Below are positions 35,045-44,808 of a stretch of 64,000 nucleotides of DNA, piece by piece. The notes below the pieces were generated by a model. The model saw only the letters and a list, made by a program, of their open reading frames with translations. It had not been told where the DNA came from and searched no databases. This stretch comes from Candidatus Gastranaerophilales bacterium (GTDB lineage Bacteria; Cyanobacteriota; Vampirovibrionia; Gastranaerophilales; Gastranaerophilaceae). The DNA lies in contig CALVED010000004.1 of assembly GCA_944326485.1 (NCBI GenBank), forward strand, positions 124,001 through 188,000, read 5' to 3'. The translations under genes and the position numbers were made by a program. Position 1 is the stretch's first letter, and every line of letters begins with the position of its first letter.

Positions 35045-35134
35045 TTACATACTAAATAAGCATTCCGGCTAAACGGCTGTGGACCAGCAGGATATAAAAT
35101 TAAATTAATTTCTTAATCCTTTTCCTTATTTAGT
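35045..35134 (-). promoter_or_regulatory. Cobalamin riboswitch-like leader (class II type)
   Basis: On the minus strand a 10-bp stem, ACTAAATAAG (35134-35125) with CTTATTTAGT (35060-35051), encloses a core. The 5' strand is followed by GGAAAAGG, like the GGGAAAG of class II cobalamin elements. The 3' strand is preceded by AGCCGGAATGC, matching the B12-box pattern (CCGAATGCC in a known class II aptamer). Between them is a small hairpin GCTG-GTCCA-CAGC, the position of the P5/L5 kissing hairpin. The start of the stem coincides with the predicted transcription start. It lies 24 nt before the TonB receptor gene, so it probably represses translation or transcription when cobalamin binds. Confidence 0.8.
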
Positions 35135-35140
35135 AACTTT

Positions 35141-35169
35141 AAGATATCACTTATACTTTTTTCATGCAA
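35141..35169 (-). promoter_or_regulatory. Promoter of the cobamide-uptake operon
   Basis: On the minus strand TTGCAT (35169-35164) and TATCTT (35146-35141) are 17 bp apart. The expected start about 7 nt downstream is at position 35134, the first base of the riboswitch stem. Confidence 0.6.
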
Positions 35170-35196
35170 GTGATTTAATAAAATAATTTGTTGTCG

Positions 35197-35544
35197 TTAT
35201 CTGCTCTTATATTCTTTTATATTATCAATTATTGGTGTAAAGAAAGATAATATTAATGAACCTAATAGTGCGCTCCAAAATCCTTCTACTTCAAAACCCG
35301 GAGCAATTTTGCCTGCTAATAAAAATAATAATGCATTTATTATAAGTCCGAATAAACCTAATGTTAAAAAATTAATAGGCATGGAAATAAATTCAACAAA
35401 TGGTCTTAAGAATGTATTAATAAGTGATATTACTAGTACTACAAATAGAGCGCTAAAAAAGTTAGAAATTGTTATTCCTGGAATTATCCAAGCGATAAAT
35501 GATATTATTATTGCAGAAAATATCCATTTTATAATTTTATTCAT
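35197..35544 (-). CDS. Phage-holin-family-4-type membrane protein (YvlD-like)
   Basis: This 115-aa protein is four hydrophobic helices with short loops. Conserved phrases are LINTFLRPFVEFISMPINFLTLGLFGLIINALLFLLAG-like over residues 40-78, and the C-terminal GFWSALLGSLILSF. This matches small membrane proteins annotated as phage holin family 4 or YvlD. These are widespread on chromosomes with no phage context, as here. An AGGAGG lies before the ATG. It stands alone, with its own upstream region of 101 bp. Molecular role unknown. Confidence 0.8.
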   Translation of the reverse strand: MNKIIKWIFSAIIISFIAWIIPGITISNFFSALFVVLVISLINTFLRPFVEFISMPINFLTLGLFGLIINALLFLLAGKIAPGFEVEGFWSALLGSLILSFFTPIIDNIKEYKSR

Positions 35545-35645
35545 ATATCCTCCTTTGTTAATATGAATATCTTATAAAATATCCTGAAAATATATCATTG
35601 ATTGTCTTAGTCTAATTGGTTATTTTTTATATGAAAATAATTCAA

Positions 35646-36626
35646 TCACTTTCTTTTATTAATTAGGTCAGAGAGTATAACCCCTCTATCTATTAATTCT
35701 ATACCAAGATTATTTTCATGAATTTTATTCATCATATATTCAAAAATATTAAATAATGACTCTGGAAGATTATTTTTATTATCGTTAAACCAAAACATCT
35801 CTACATCAAATGCAAGATGTTTTACTCCTGCTTCGATAGATTTTTCAATCCATTTATCTATTTCTTCTTTTGAATCATTTATATTTGGAATTAAAATAAA
35901 TTTAGTTTTAACGCTGTCCGGTTTCTTTTGTACAGACGCATATTTTTTTATATTTTCCCAAACAGTGTCGTAAAAATCAAATCTTTTTACTTTAATAAAG
36001 GTTTCACGAGTTCCGGAATCAACAGAAATAACTGTATTAATTCTGCCTTCTTCAATACCTTTTTGAACAATAGGACTAAATTTAGTAGCATTTGTTAATA
36101 CTCTTATATTCTCCATTTTTTTATCAAGAAAAAGTTGTATTAAATCATTAAATTCAGGAGCAATACATGGCTCTCCGCCTGCAATTGTAATGTGTCCGCC
36201 TGCTTTTAAATAACCTTTATCTGTCATATCTTTTATTGCCGGATATACATTGTATTGTTTTTGTCTTGGTTTGTCTTCATCATTTAACCAACAGTATATG
36301 CAGTGTTCATTGCATATAGTCCAGTTATTAAAATTTATAAAGGAAATATAATCTTCATTGTCCCATTCTTTTTCTTGTAAATATATGCAATTTTTGCATT
36401 CCGGAACTATATCCCCTTTTTTCATTTGGTTTCTGTATTTTCTTTTTATTTTGAAGAATTCTTTCCAATTGATTTTTTCACCGTCATATTTTTCAATAAG
36501 TTTTTTATATCCGTGTTCTGTAGGAGGTATTCTGCAACAAAAATTTATGCTATCTGTAAAAAAATCCATACCGTGTTCTATTAAATCGCAGCTTATATAT
36601 TTATTTTTTTTCTTGAAAAAAAACAT
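35646..36626 (-). CDS. Radical SAM protein (twitch-type)
   Basis: This 326-aa radical SAM protein has the cluster motif CNEHCIYC (C105, C109, C112) and the SAM-binding GGEPCIAP. Four cysteines lie upstream of the core (C30, C31, and C77 and C80 in CKNC), so an additional cluster or metal site is likely. Downstream are VLTNATKF and VISVDSGTRETF, typical of the barrel. It follows recJ by 11 nt and is the last gene of the fixC-recJ run. I cannot name a substrate. Related proteins modify peptides, lipids or tRNA. Confidence 0.8.
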   Translation of the reverse strand: MFFFKKKNKYISCDLIEHGMDFFTDSINFCCRIPPTEHGYKKLIEKYDGEKINWKEFFKIKRKYRNQMKKGDIVPECKNCIYLQEKEWDNEDYISFINFNNWTICNEHCIYCWLNDEDKPRQKQYNVYPAIKDMTDKGYLKAGGHITIAGGEPCIAPEFNDLIQLFLDKKMENIRVLTNATKFSPIVQKGIEEGRINTVISVDSGTRETFIKVKRFDFYDTVWENIKKYASVQKKPDSVKTKFILIPNINDSKEEIDKWIEKSIEAGVKHLAFDVEMFWFNDNKNNLPESLFNIFEYMMNKIHENNLGIELIDRGVILSDLINKRK

Positions 36627-36637
36627 ATTTTCTCCTG

Positions 36638-39037
36638 TTATAATATTGATTTTATTTCATCTACTGTTGCAGTTAAATAAAATTTGCGGAAATTATTTAT
36701 TTCTTCAACTTCTTCTTCTATTTCTTTATAAAGCTCATTTTGCTTTATTATAGAAAGTTCTAATGGGTTTAAGTGAGTTATTTTATATGTTGTATCTGAA
36801 ATTTGTTCTAAATCTATCATTTCTATTTCATCAAATAAATTCAATATTTTTATAAGAAGTTCTTCGTTTAAATTTAAAGCATCAACTAGTTTTTTTATTT
36901 CAAATTCACCTTTTAAATTACTAATTGCATATTTTAACATTCCTGATAAAATTGCTAAAATATTATCTGTATTTAGCGTTTGTATGTCAAAATTCATAAG
37001 ATGAATAATACTTGCATTAGAGTTATATATTATTGCTCTGAAGTCTTCTTTTGTTTTAGGACAATCAAATAACATTAACTGTTCTTTATTATTTGGTATA
37101 TTTTCAGTATTAAAGCTATACTCAACTGCTTTCTTACAATTTTCTATGGCTTTTTTAATTTTTTTATTTTCTATAAAAATACAGGTATTTCTTTTTGTTG
37201 AGTTTACAAAATCCAGTACTTGAGAAAGAATATCTTTTTTATTTCTATGGTCTAATATTTTAATGTCTGAAGAAGTTTCATTTTCTTTTATAAAATCGCC
37301 GTGAATGTCTGAAATTATATATTGAATTGTTGTATTTCCGTTAAATTCATTTATTTGGGGCGTAAATAGAATATCAATTTTTGAAAAATCAGGTAAATTA
37401 ATTTTTTCTTCATTCCATTTTATACAATCGATAGATCCCATATTATTTTTAGAAGCAGTTATTTTTAAATGGTTGCTGTTTTGTCCTATTTTCTTTGATT
37501 GTTGAACAATTAAATCATTCATTATGAAGATAGGTTCAGGATTTGCACTCCCGAAGGGCTGAAGTTTATTTATTCTTTTTATAGTTTCAATTGTTATATC
37601 TTCAGGTTCAACAATCATGTCTGCATATATTTTTATTTCTGTAAAGTCATTTTCTTGAGTTGTTTCTTCAAGAGCTTTTATTAATTGTTTTTTGAAATCA
37701 TCAAATTTAATTTTATTCTCATCAAAAGAAAAACCAGCGGCCATTTTATGACCACCGAATCCTTCAAATAAATCTTTTAACTGAGATAATAACTCATGTA
37801 TATTTATTGTTGGAATACTTCTTGATGAACATCTTATTATATTTGGATTATTTCCATCTCTGGTCATTAAAAATACAGGACGATTGTATTCTTCAGCAAG
37901 TTTTGAAGCAACAATTCCAATTATGCCAATGTGCCAATTATCATTTAGAAGAATTATACATTTTTTATTTATATATTTTTCTTTTTCGTATTGTTCTTTT
38001 GCTGTTTCAAAAGTTTCATCACATAATTGTTGTCTTAATTGGTTTAAATCATTTAATTTTTTTATATTTTCATCTAATTCATTATCATCTTCGGAAATAA
38101 GAATGCTTATTGCGGTTTGAGGTGATTCTAATCTTCCTGCAGCATTTAATCTTGGTACTATGCCAAAAGCAATATTTTCAGAGGTTATTTTTGTTTTATT
38201 TGTATAACCAATTGCATCTATAAGTTTTTGAATGCCTTTATGACTTGAATTTCTTATTAATTCAAGTCCCATCTCAACTAAACTGCGATTTTCGTCTAAA
38301 AGTTCAACAACATCACCAATTGTTCCTATTGCAACTAGTGGTAAAAGATTATGTATAAAGTCTTTACAATTATAAATTTCCAGCAGCTTACAAGCTAGTT
38401 TAAAAGTTACACCAACTCCGGCTAAATAGCTTAAACTTTGCAGTTCATCTATTTCTAATGTTGAAATAATTGAATTTGGAGCTTTGGGATTTATTATTGC
38501 ATAAGCATCAGGTATTATTTCAGGTGCTTCATGGTGATCAGTTATTATAATATCTGTTTTCAAACTTTTTGCGAAATTAACTTCTTTAACATTACTGATA
38601 CCGCAATCTACAGTAATAATTAATCTTGTTCTATGTTTTGATATTATATTTACGAGCGCCTTTGTATTTAAACCATGGCTTTCTGTCATTCTATCCGGCA
38701 GATAATAATCAACATCAGCACCTATTTCTTTTAATGTTAGAAATAATAGTGCAGTTGAGGTTATTCCATCTGCATCAAAATCACCATATATTGTAATATG
38801 TTCTTTATTCTTTATTGCCTGACTTATTCTTTCTGTTGCTTTTTGCATATCAACAAAAACATCAGGTGAACTATGTTTTATTTTTAGTGGATTTAAGAAT
38901 GATTTAATTTTGTCTGCAGTATTGATGCCTCTATTACTTAATAAAACAGCAAGTACTTTGTCAGAATCACAAGCATTTATTATATTTTTTAAATCTATAT
39001 CACTTTTTTTTACTATCCAAGTTTTGTGTCCTGACAT
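36638..39037 (-). CDS. recJ: Single-stranded-DNA exonuclease RecJ, with C-terminal extension
   Basis: RecJ degrades single-stranded DNA 5' to 3' in recombination and repair. The 799-aa product has the DHH phosphoesterase motifs YGDFDADG (D86, D88, D90), VDCGISN near 143 and DHH at 167-169. The DHHA1 domain with GGHKMAAGF follows. Beyond the usual length of about 560-570 there are about 220 extra residues with no motif I recognise (CIFIENKKIKKAIENCKK; LMLFDCP; LSIIKQNELYKEIEEEVEE). Extended RecJ proteins are known elsewhere, but the role of this tail is unclear. Other DNA-repair genes here are ruvX and nth. Confidence 0.93.
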   Translation of the reverse strand: MSGHKTWIVKKSDIDLKNIINACDSDKVLAVLLSNRGINTADKIKSFLNPLKIKHSSPDVFVDMQKATERISQAIKNKEHITIYGDFDADGITSTALLFLTLKEIGADVDYYLPDRMTESHGLNTKALVNIISKHRTRLIITVDCGISNVKEVNFAKSLKTDIIITDHHEAPEIIPDAYAIINPKAPNSIISTLEIDELQSLSYLAGVGVTFKLACKLLEIYNCKDFIHNLLPLVAIGTIGDVVELLDENRSLVEMGLELIRNSSHKGIQKLIDAIGYTNKTKITSENIAFGIVPRLNAAGRLESPQTAISILISEDDNELDENIKKLNDLNQLRQQLCDETFETAKEQYEKEKYINKKCIILLNDNWHIGIIGIVASKLAEEYNRPVFLMTRDGNNPNIIRCSSRSIPTINIHELLSQLKDLFEGFGGHKMAAGFSFDENKIKFDDFKKQLIKALEETTQENDFTEIKIYADMIVEPEDITIETIKRINKLQPFGSANPEPIFIMNDLIVQQSKKIGQNSNHLKITASKNNMGSIDCIKWNEEKINLPDFSKIDILFTPQINEFNGNTTIQYIISDIHGDFIKENETSSDIKILDHRNKKDILSQVLDFVNSTKRNTCIFIENKKIKKAIENCKKAVEYSFNTENIPNNKEQLMLFDCPKTKEDFRAIIYNSNASIIHLMNFDIQTLNTDNILAILSGMLKYAISNLKGEFEIKKLVDALNLNEELLIKILNLFDEIEMIDLEQISDTTYKITHLNPLELSIIKQNELYKEIEEEVEEINNFRKFYLTATVDEIKSIL

Positions 39038-39061
39038 TCTGTTTACTTTCTGATTTGTTTG

Positions 39062-39508
39062 TTATTTTTTATCGTCTTTATCGTCATAAAAATCATCTTT
39101 TGAATCATCAAAGAATTCTTCTTGTTCTAGCTCTTTTTTTAATGCTTCAACATCTTTATCTTCTTTAATTTTATCAATAACAATTTTAGCCATTTCTTTT
39201 GCTATAATCTTTTGTGTTTCAGGTGGAGAATTTTGAAGCATATTAATGGCAGCTCTTACTGTTCTGTCTATATCATACCATCTGGAATTTGCTCTTGTAT
39301 CCATACCTTCTTCTACGGCTTCTATTATTTCATTTACATCTGTATATTCACTAAATGCAAGATTGTGTTCTACTATGATTTTTATAAGATTTAAAGCAAC
39401 CTTGATTTGTGTTTCATCATCAGAGGCCTCAAGTGTTTTCATTGAACGTGATAAAATAGGGTCTTTATCATACCATCTTCTTTGTTTATTATTGTATTCT
39501 TCACGCAT
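39062..39508 (-). CDS. Hypothetical protein with two internal repeats and acidic tail
   Basis: This 148-aa protein contains a tandem repeat. RRWYDKDPILSRSMKTLEAS (from residue 10) is matched by SRWYDIDRTVRAAINMLQNS (about residue 74), and both run into TQ-x-hydrophobic helices (ETQIKVALNLIK; ETQKIIAKEMAK). Each repeat is therefore a small helical unit beginning RWYD-x-D. The C-terminal 20 residues are almost all Asp, Lys and Phe. No signal or membrane segment. It lies between fixX (16 nt) and recJ (24 nt). The family is not recognised. Confidence 0.75.
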   Translation of the reverse strand: MREEYNNKQRRWYDKDPILSRSMKTLEASDDETQIKVALNLIKIIVEHNLAFSEYTDVNEIIEAVEEGMDTRANSRWYDIDRTVRAAINMLQNSPPETQKIIAKEMAKIVIDKIKEDKDVEALKKELEQEEFFDDSKDDFYDDKDDKK

Positions 39509-39524
39509 AAATAACCTCTCTTTA

Positions 39525-39812
39525 CTAGCCGTTTTTATATTTTACACCATATTCACAATTTGGATAACGCCATATTATATTTTTTTTATCGCATGCTATT
39601 TTACAAGCACCACACTCCAGACAATTTTCATACCTTATTGTCATTATACACTTTTCTTCATTCCATTCATAGACATTAGCCGGACAAATATATGTGCAAA
39701 CTTTTTCATTACATCTCATGCATACATCATTATCTACTGCTAAGTGACTTTCTTTATCTTTATTATATTTTAATGTAGCTAATTTTTCATTAATGTTCAT
39801 CTTTTTAAACAT
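39525..39812 (-). CDS. fixX: FixX-like ferredoxin
   Basis: This 95-aa ferredoxin-type protein has cysteines arranged as CMRCNEKVCTYICPA and CLECGACKIAC, separated by about 25 residues. That is the FixX pattern, which can hold one or two 4Fe-4S clusters. FixX accepts electrons from the flavoprotein FixC in the FixABCX bifurcating complex. It overlaps fixC by 16 nt. fixA and fixB are not in the window, so the partner flavoprotein must come from elsewhere or differ. The start gives MFKKMNINEK; an internal ATG (MNINEK) may be used. Confidence 0.88.
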   Translation of the reverse strand: MFKKMNINEKLATLKYNKDKESHLAVDNDVCMRCNEKVCTYICPANVYEWNEEKCIMTIRYENCLECGACKIACDKKNIIWRYPNCEYGVKYKNG

Positions 39813-41092
39813 TTCTCCATTGCAAGAATAGCTAAAGGTATACTTGAAGTTATTACCCCTTTTTTTATTATATCTTTTAAAAATTTTCTATATTTAACTT
39901 TCTTTTCTATTCCGTCAGCTTCCGTTAAAATTTCTATAAATTCACACGCTGTTTCTGGGTATATAGATGAAAGTGTATGAATATTCTTTTTTATAATCTC
40001 TATAGTATTTTTATGAGTTTTTAAGTCTTTTATAACAATACTTTCCTTAAGTTTTGTATAATATTTTGACAAACTTGAAGCAGAAAAATCTTTAGAGTTA
40101 ATTGCTTCAATTGCTGTTTCTGCGGCTATTTTCCCGCTAAGCATTGCTAAATTGGTTCCTTCAAAATGAACATTATTAACTAGCATTGCCGCATCACCTA
40201 CAATCATAACGCCGTTATCATATAGCTTGGGAATTGCCTTATAACCGCCTTCAGGTATAAGATGGGATGAATATTCTATTGTTTCTCCGTCTTTTATATA
40301 AGCTGAAATTGTTGGATGTGCTTTTAATTCATCTAATAATTCATAAGGTTTTATTTTATACTTTTTTATTTCATCAAGACTTATTGAATAACCTATAGAA
40401 ATAGTATCTTTATTTGTATACATAAAACCTAGGGCAAATTTATCTTTTAATGGACCACCTAATATTTTACAAGCACAGCCATCTTCTTCATCAACATTAA
40501 ATCGATCTTCCAGTTTTTCTTTATTTATTTTTATTACTTCTTTTACACTTAATGAAACATCAGTATCTTTTATATCTTTTCTTAGTCCGATTTGTTTTGC
40601 AAGTAAGGAATTAACTCCGTCCGCAATAATTACAATATCTGAATAAAATTCTTCAAATTCTGTTCTAATTCCTATAACTTTTCCATCTTTTAAAATCAAT
40701 TCTTTTACAAGAGTTTTAGGTGCATAATATGCACCTTCTTTTTCAGCTTGATTACAACACCATTTATCCCATTTTGCACGATTTACAGTAAAAGCTTTAT
40801 ATGCTCCTTTTGATGAATATTTGTAAGAAAATTGTGTGGAATTATAATCTGTTAATAGAAAAATTTTCTGTTCTGTAATTGCTCTTTCAATAGGACCTGT
40901 TAACCAAAACTTTGGGAATATTTCTGCAGTTTGCTTTGCGTATATTGTCCCTCCAAAGATATTTTTATCTCCGGCACAATCTCCTCTTTCTATTAGTAAT
41001 ACTTCTTTACCGGCTCTTGCAAGTGTAATTGCTGCACTTACACCGGCAGGTCCTGCTCCTACTACTATTACTTCTACTTTATTATTTTCCAT
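39797..41092 (-). CDS. fixC: FixC-like FAD-dependent electron-transfer flavoprotein dehydrogenase
   Basis: This 431-aa protein is in the FixC/ETF:quinone oxidoreductase family. The FAD-binding site is VIVVGAGPAGVSAAITLA (residues 9-26), with a second conserved GVMIVGDAAMLVNNV in the C-terminal half. It should pass electrons between an ETF (FixAB), FixX and quinone or ferredoxin. It overlaps fixX, and the pair heads a run that continues to the repeat protein, recJ and a radical SAM gene. No fixAB is present nearby. Roles outside nitrogen fixation are common in anaerobes. Confidence 0.9.
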   Translation of the reverse strand: MENNKVEVIVVGAGPAGVSAAITLARAGKEVLLIERGDCAGDKNIFGGTIYAKQTAEIFPKFWLTGPIERAITEQKIFLLTDYNSTQFSYKYSSKGAYKAFTVNRAKWDKWCCNQAEKEGAYYAPKTLVKELILKDGKVIGIRTEFEEFYSDIVIIADGVNSLLAKQIGLRKDIKDTDVSLSVKEVIKINKEKLEDRFNVDEEDGCACKILGGPLKDKFALGFMYTNKDTISIGYSISLDEIKKYKIKPYELLDELKAHPTISAYIKDGETIEYSSHLIPEGGYKAIPKLYDNGVMIVGDAAMLVNNVHFEGTNLAMLSGKIAAETAIEAINSKDFSASSLSKYYTKLKESIVIKDLKTHKNTIEIIKKNIHTLSSIYPETACEFIEILTEADGIEKKVKYRKFLKDIIKKGVITSSIPLAILAMEKCLKR

Positions 41093-41191
41093 AATGTTTA
41101 TTATACTATCTTTCTTTTTGTTATAGCAACATTGCTTTATATTGTAAATTAAATTGCTTATTTATTGAATATACACTAAACTATAATTGTT

Positions 41192-42595
41192 ATGAGGTTT
41201 ATATTTTTAATAATTTCTTTTTTTATTTTTACATTAAATTCTTCATTTGCACTTGATGTTGTTTATCCATCGTCAAAAGAATTTACTGTAAATGCAGCAT
41301 CTATTTATTTTTATGGTAACACTAATCCAAAGTCAATGTTAAGGATTAATTCCGAATCTGTTAAATTATTTGATGATGGTGTTTTTGTTCAGGTCGTACC
41401 TCTTTTTTATGGTGCTAATGATATTACAGTTGAGTCTGTTCATAATGGTAAAGTAGAAAGGCAAGTTTTTAAAATTACAAGAAATAAACCAATAGCAGAA
41501 AAGACACTACCGTTGTCTTATGTGCCAAGAAATAAAAATTATTTTTTATATACTAAAACAATTAATGCTAGATCTACAGTTAGAGAAAAACCATCTAAAT
41601 CATCAAAAAGAGTTATAGAACTTCCAAAAGGAGTTGTATTATATCTCGCAGGACAGAAGGGAGATTTTTATAAGATAGAAGAAAACGGTAAAACAGAATT
41701 TTGGATTCATAAATCCAACATTGAAGAACCGGTTATTGTATCTAAACGTTTTCAGGCAAAAATAAAACAGCCTGAAAATGAATCTGATAAGTTTTATAAC
41801 TATACAAAAATAGCATTATCTTATCCTGTAATGTATACAGTTGAACAGGAAGGTAAGAAATTAATTTTGACGTTATATGGTGTAAAAGATTCTAATAATA
41901 ATACAAATAATAGTGGAAATTTAGAATTTGTATTTGAAGATGATAATCAAGTCTTAGGTTATGATGGATTGTATGAGGAAGATAAATTTATTTTAAGACG
42001 AGCTAAAGTTGCAGATAAAATTAATCCTTACGCTCCTTTACATAAAGTTAGAATTTATATAGATGCAGGTCATGGCGGAAGTGAAAAAGGTGCTATTGGT
42101 CCGACAAGAGTTCCTGAAAAAGATATAAATTTGGCTATTTCTAAAAAACTTATACATTTATTAAAATATAAAGGCGCTATTGTTTCTTATTCCAGAATGG
42201 ATGATTCTAAAGTAAATTTATATGATAGAGTTGATAAAGCAAAAGAAAATAATGCTTTTATATCATTAAGTATTCATAATAATTCTTTGCCTCCTAATAA
42301 AAATCCATTTATTACTCATGGTTGTGAAGTATATTATTATAATGATAATGCAAAGGTTTTAGCTTATATTATTAAGAATAATTTATCTAAGGATTTAAAA
42401 ATAAAAGATAATGGTTTATATAAATCAAGTTATGCTTTAAATAGGTCTACTAACCCAATTTCAGTTTTAGTAGAAGTCGCTTATATGGTAAATCCAGATG
42501 AATATAAAAAATTAAGAAGTAATAAATTTCAGACGGAAGTTGCAAAGTCTATTGCAAAAAGCTTAGAACAATTTATGATTTTACTAAAAAAATAA
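41192..42595 (+). CDS. N-acetylmuramoyl-L-alanine amidase with SH3-like domain
   Basis: This 467-aa exported amidase cleaves the bond between MurNAc and the stem peptide. The signal peptide spans about residues 1-20 (LNSSFA). An N-terminal beta domain follows, then an SH3b-like region (INARSTVREKPSKSSKRV, residues 124-172). The amidase_3 catalytic domain has its zinc ligands H294 (DAGHGG), E309 and H362 (SIHNN), and the catalytic E428 (VLVEVAYM). It resembles AmiC/CwlD-type enzymes used in cell separation or remodelling. It is monocistronic and divergent from fixC. Confidence 0.92.
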   Translation: MRFIFLIISFFIFTLNSSFALDVVYPSSKEFTVNAASIYFYGNTNPKSMLRINSESVKLFDDGVFVQVVPLFYGANDITVESVHNGKVERQVFKITRNKPIAEKTLPLSYVPRNKNYFLYTKTINARSTVREKPSKSSKRVIELPKGVVLYLAGQKGDFYKIEENGKTEFWIHKSNIEEPVIVSKRFQAKIKQPENESDKFYNYTKIALSYPVMYTVEQEGKKLILTLYGVKDSNNNTNNSGNLEFVFEDDNQVLGYDGLYEEDKFILRRAKVADKINPYAPLHKVRIYIDAGHGGSEKGAIGPTRVPEKDINLAISKKLIHLLKYKGAIVSYSRMDDSKVNLYDRVDKAKENNAFISLSIHNNSLPPNKNPFITHGCEVYYYNDNAKVLAYIIKNNLSKDLKIKDNGLYKSSYALNRSTNPISVLVEVAYMVNPDEYKKLRSNKFQTEVAKSIAKSLEQFMILLKK

Positions 42596-42633
42596 TATAA
42601 AATATAAAAATTATATAAGCAAATAAAATATGA

Positions 42634-44061
<1,428 letters not shown>

Positions 44062-44073
44062 GTTTAATCATAT

Positions 44074-44106
44074 AAAAAAGACAGGCTTAAAGCCTGTCTT
44101 TTTTTA
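44074..44106 (+). terminator. Rho-independent terminator, probably bidirectional
   Basis: AGACAGGC (44079-44086) pairs with GCCTGTCT (44092-44099) around TTAAA, extended by the A-run and T-run on the two sides. It follows gdhA by 12 nt and faces the convergent DUF1292 gene. Confidence 0.92.
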
Positions 44107-44116
44107 TATCTTACTT

Positions 44117-44389
44117 TTATTCATCAATTTCGTTTTCTATTTCTTCTATGTATTGAGCTATTTTATTAAACTCATCATCATCTTCAATTACTTCAAAAAG
44201 AAATTCTTCACCATCCTTTTTTAATCTCATAACTAATATTTCTTTTTCATCTTCATTTTTTTCTTTGTCTACAGGAAGTAATAATGCATATTCTACATCA
44301 TCCACAGTTACTATATCTAATAATTCAAAAGAAACTTTATTCCCTTCTTCATCGAATGTTTCTATCAGTTGTTCATTTTCGATTGTCAT
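44117..44389 (-). CDS. DUF1292 family protein
   Basis: This small, very acidic 90-aa protein contains the DUF1292 (UPF0473) pattern. Typical phrases are VSFELLDIVTVDDVEYALLLPVD, EILVMRLKKDGEEFLFEVI and DEFNKIAQYIEE. The family's biochemical role is unknown. It follows ruvX by 14 nt, an arrangement also common in Firmicutes, where the two are usually next to each other. It ends against the shared terminator. Confidence 0.9.
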   Translation of the reverse strand: MTIENEQLIETFDEEGNKVSFELLDIVTVDDVEYALLLPVDKEKNEDEKEILVMRLKKDGEEFLFEVIEDDDEFNKIAQYIEEIENEIDE

Positions 44390-44403
44390 ATTTATCTCAC
44401 TTT

Positions 44404-44808
44404 CTACTTTCTATCTAAGTATTGTTGTAAAATTATGCAGGCACTTTTTAAATCTACTAATTTTTTATCTTTTGTATATTTTCTTCCTGTTTGGGCGAGA
44501 ATATATTCAGCCTGTTTGCTTGTTAATCTTTCATCTTCAAAAATAATTTTATATTCACTTTTAAAATTATCAGCAAATGATATACAATCTTGAGCTTGTT
44601 CTCCTATTGAATTGTTCATATGTTTAGGAAGTCCTGCTACAATAATTTTAATATTGTTATTTTGACAAATTTTTTTGATTTTTGCAATTGCTTCACTCTC
44701 TGGCTCTCTGGCTATTGTTTCAACGGGTTGAGCTATAATGCCAAGAGCGTCACTCATTGCTATACCTATCCTTTTTTTTCCTATGTCTAAACCAAGTATT
44801 CTATTCAT
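44404..44808 (-). CDS. ruvX: Putative pre-16S rRNA nuclease / Holliday junction resolvase YqgF (RuvX)
   Basis: This 134-aa RNase-H-fold protein begins MNRILGLDIGKKRIGIAMSD, with the catalytic Asp in LDIG. It has VAGLPKHMNNSIG and the FEDERLTSKQAE segment, both conserved in YqgF. The family is proposed to trim pre-16S rRNA or act on Holliday junctions; the rRNA role has the better genetic support. It overlaps the 545-aa upstream gene by 8 nt and precedes the DUF1292 gene by 14 nt. Confidence 0.94.
   Translation of the reverse strand: MNRILGLDIGKKRIGIAMSDALGIIAQPVETIAREPESEAIAKIKKICQNNNIKIIVAGLPKHMNNSIGEQAQDCISFADNFKSEYKIIFEDERLTSKQAEYILAQTGRKYTKDKKLVDLKSACIILQQYLDRK

Noticed and set aside
35197-35544. 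Holin-like gene as evidence for a prophage
   Set aside because: No other phage gene is in the window, and this family is common as an ordinary chromosomal membrane protein.
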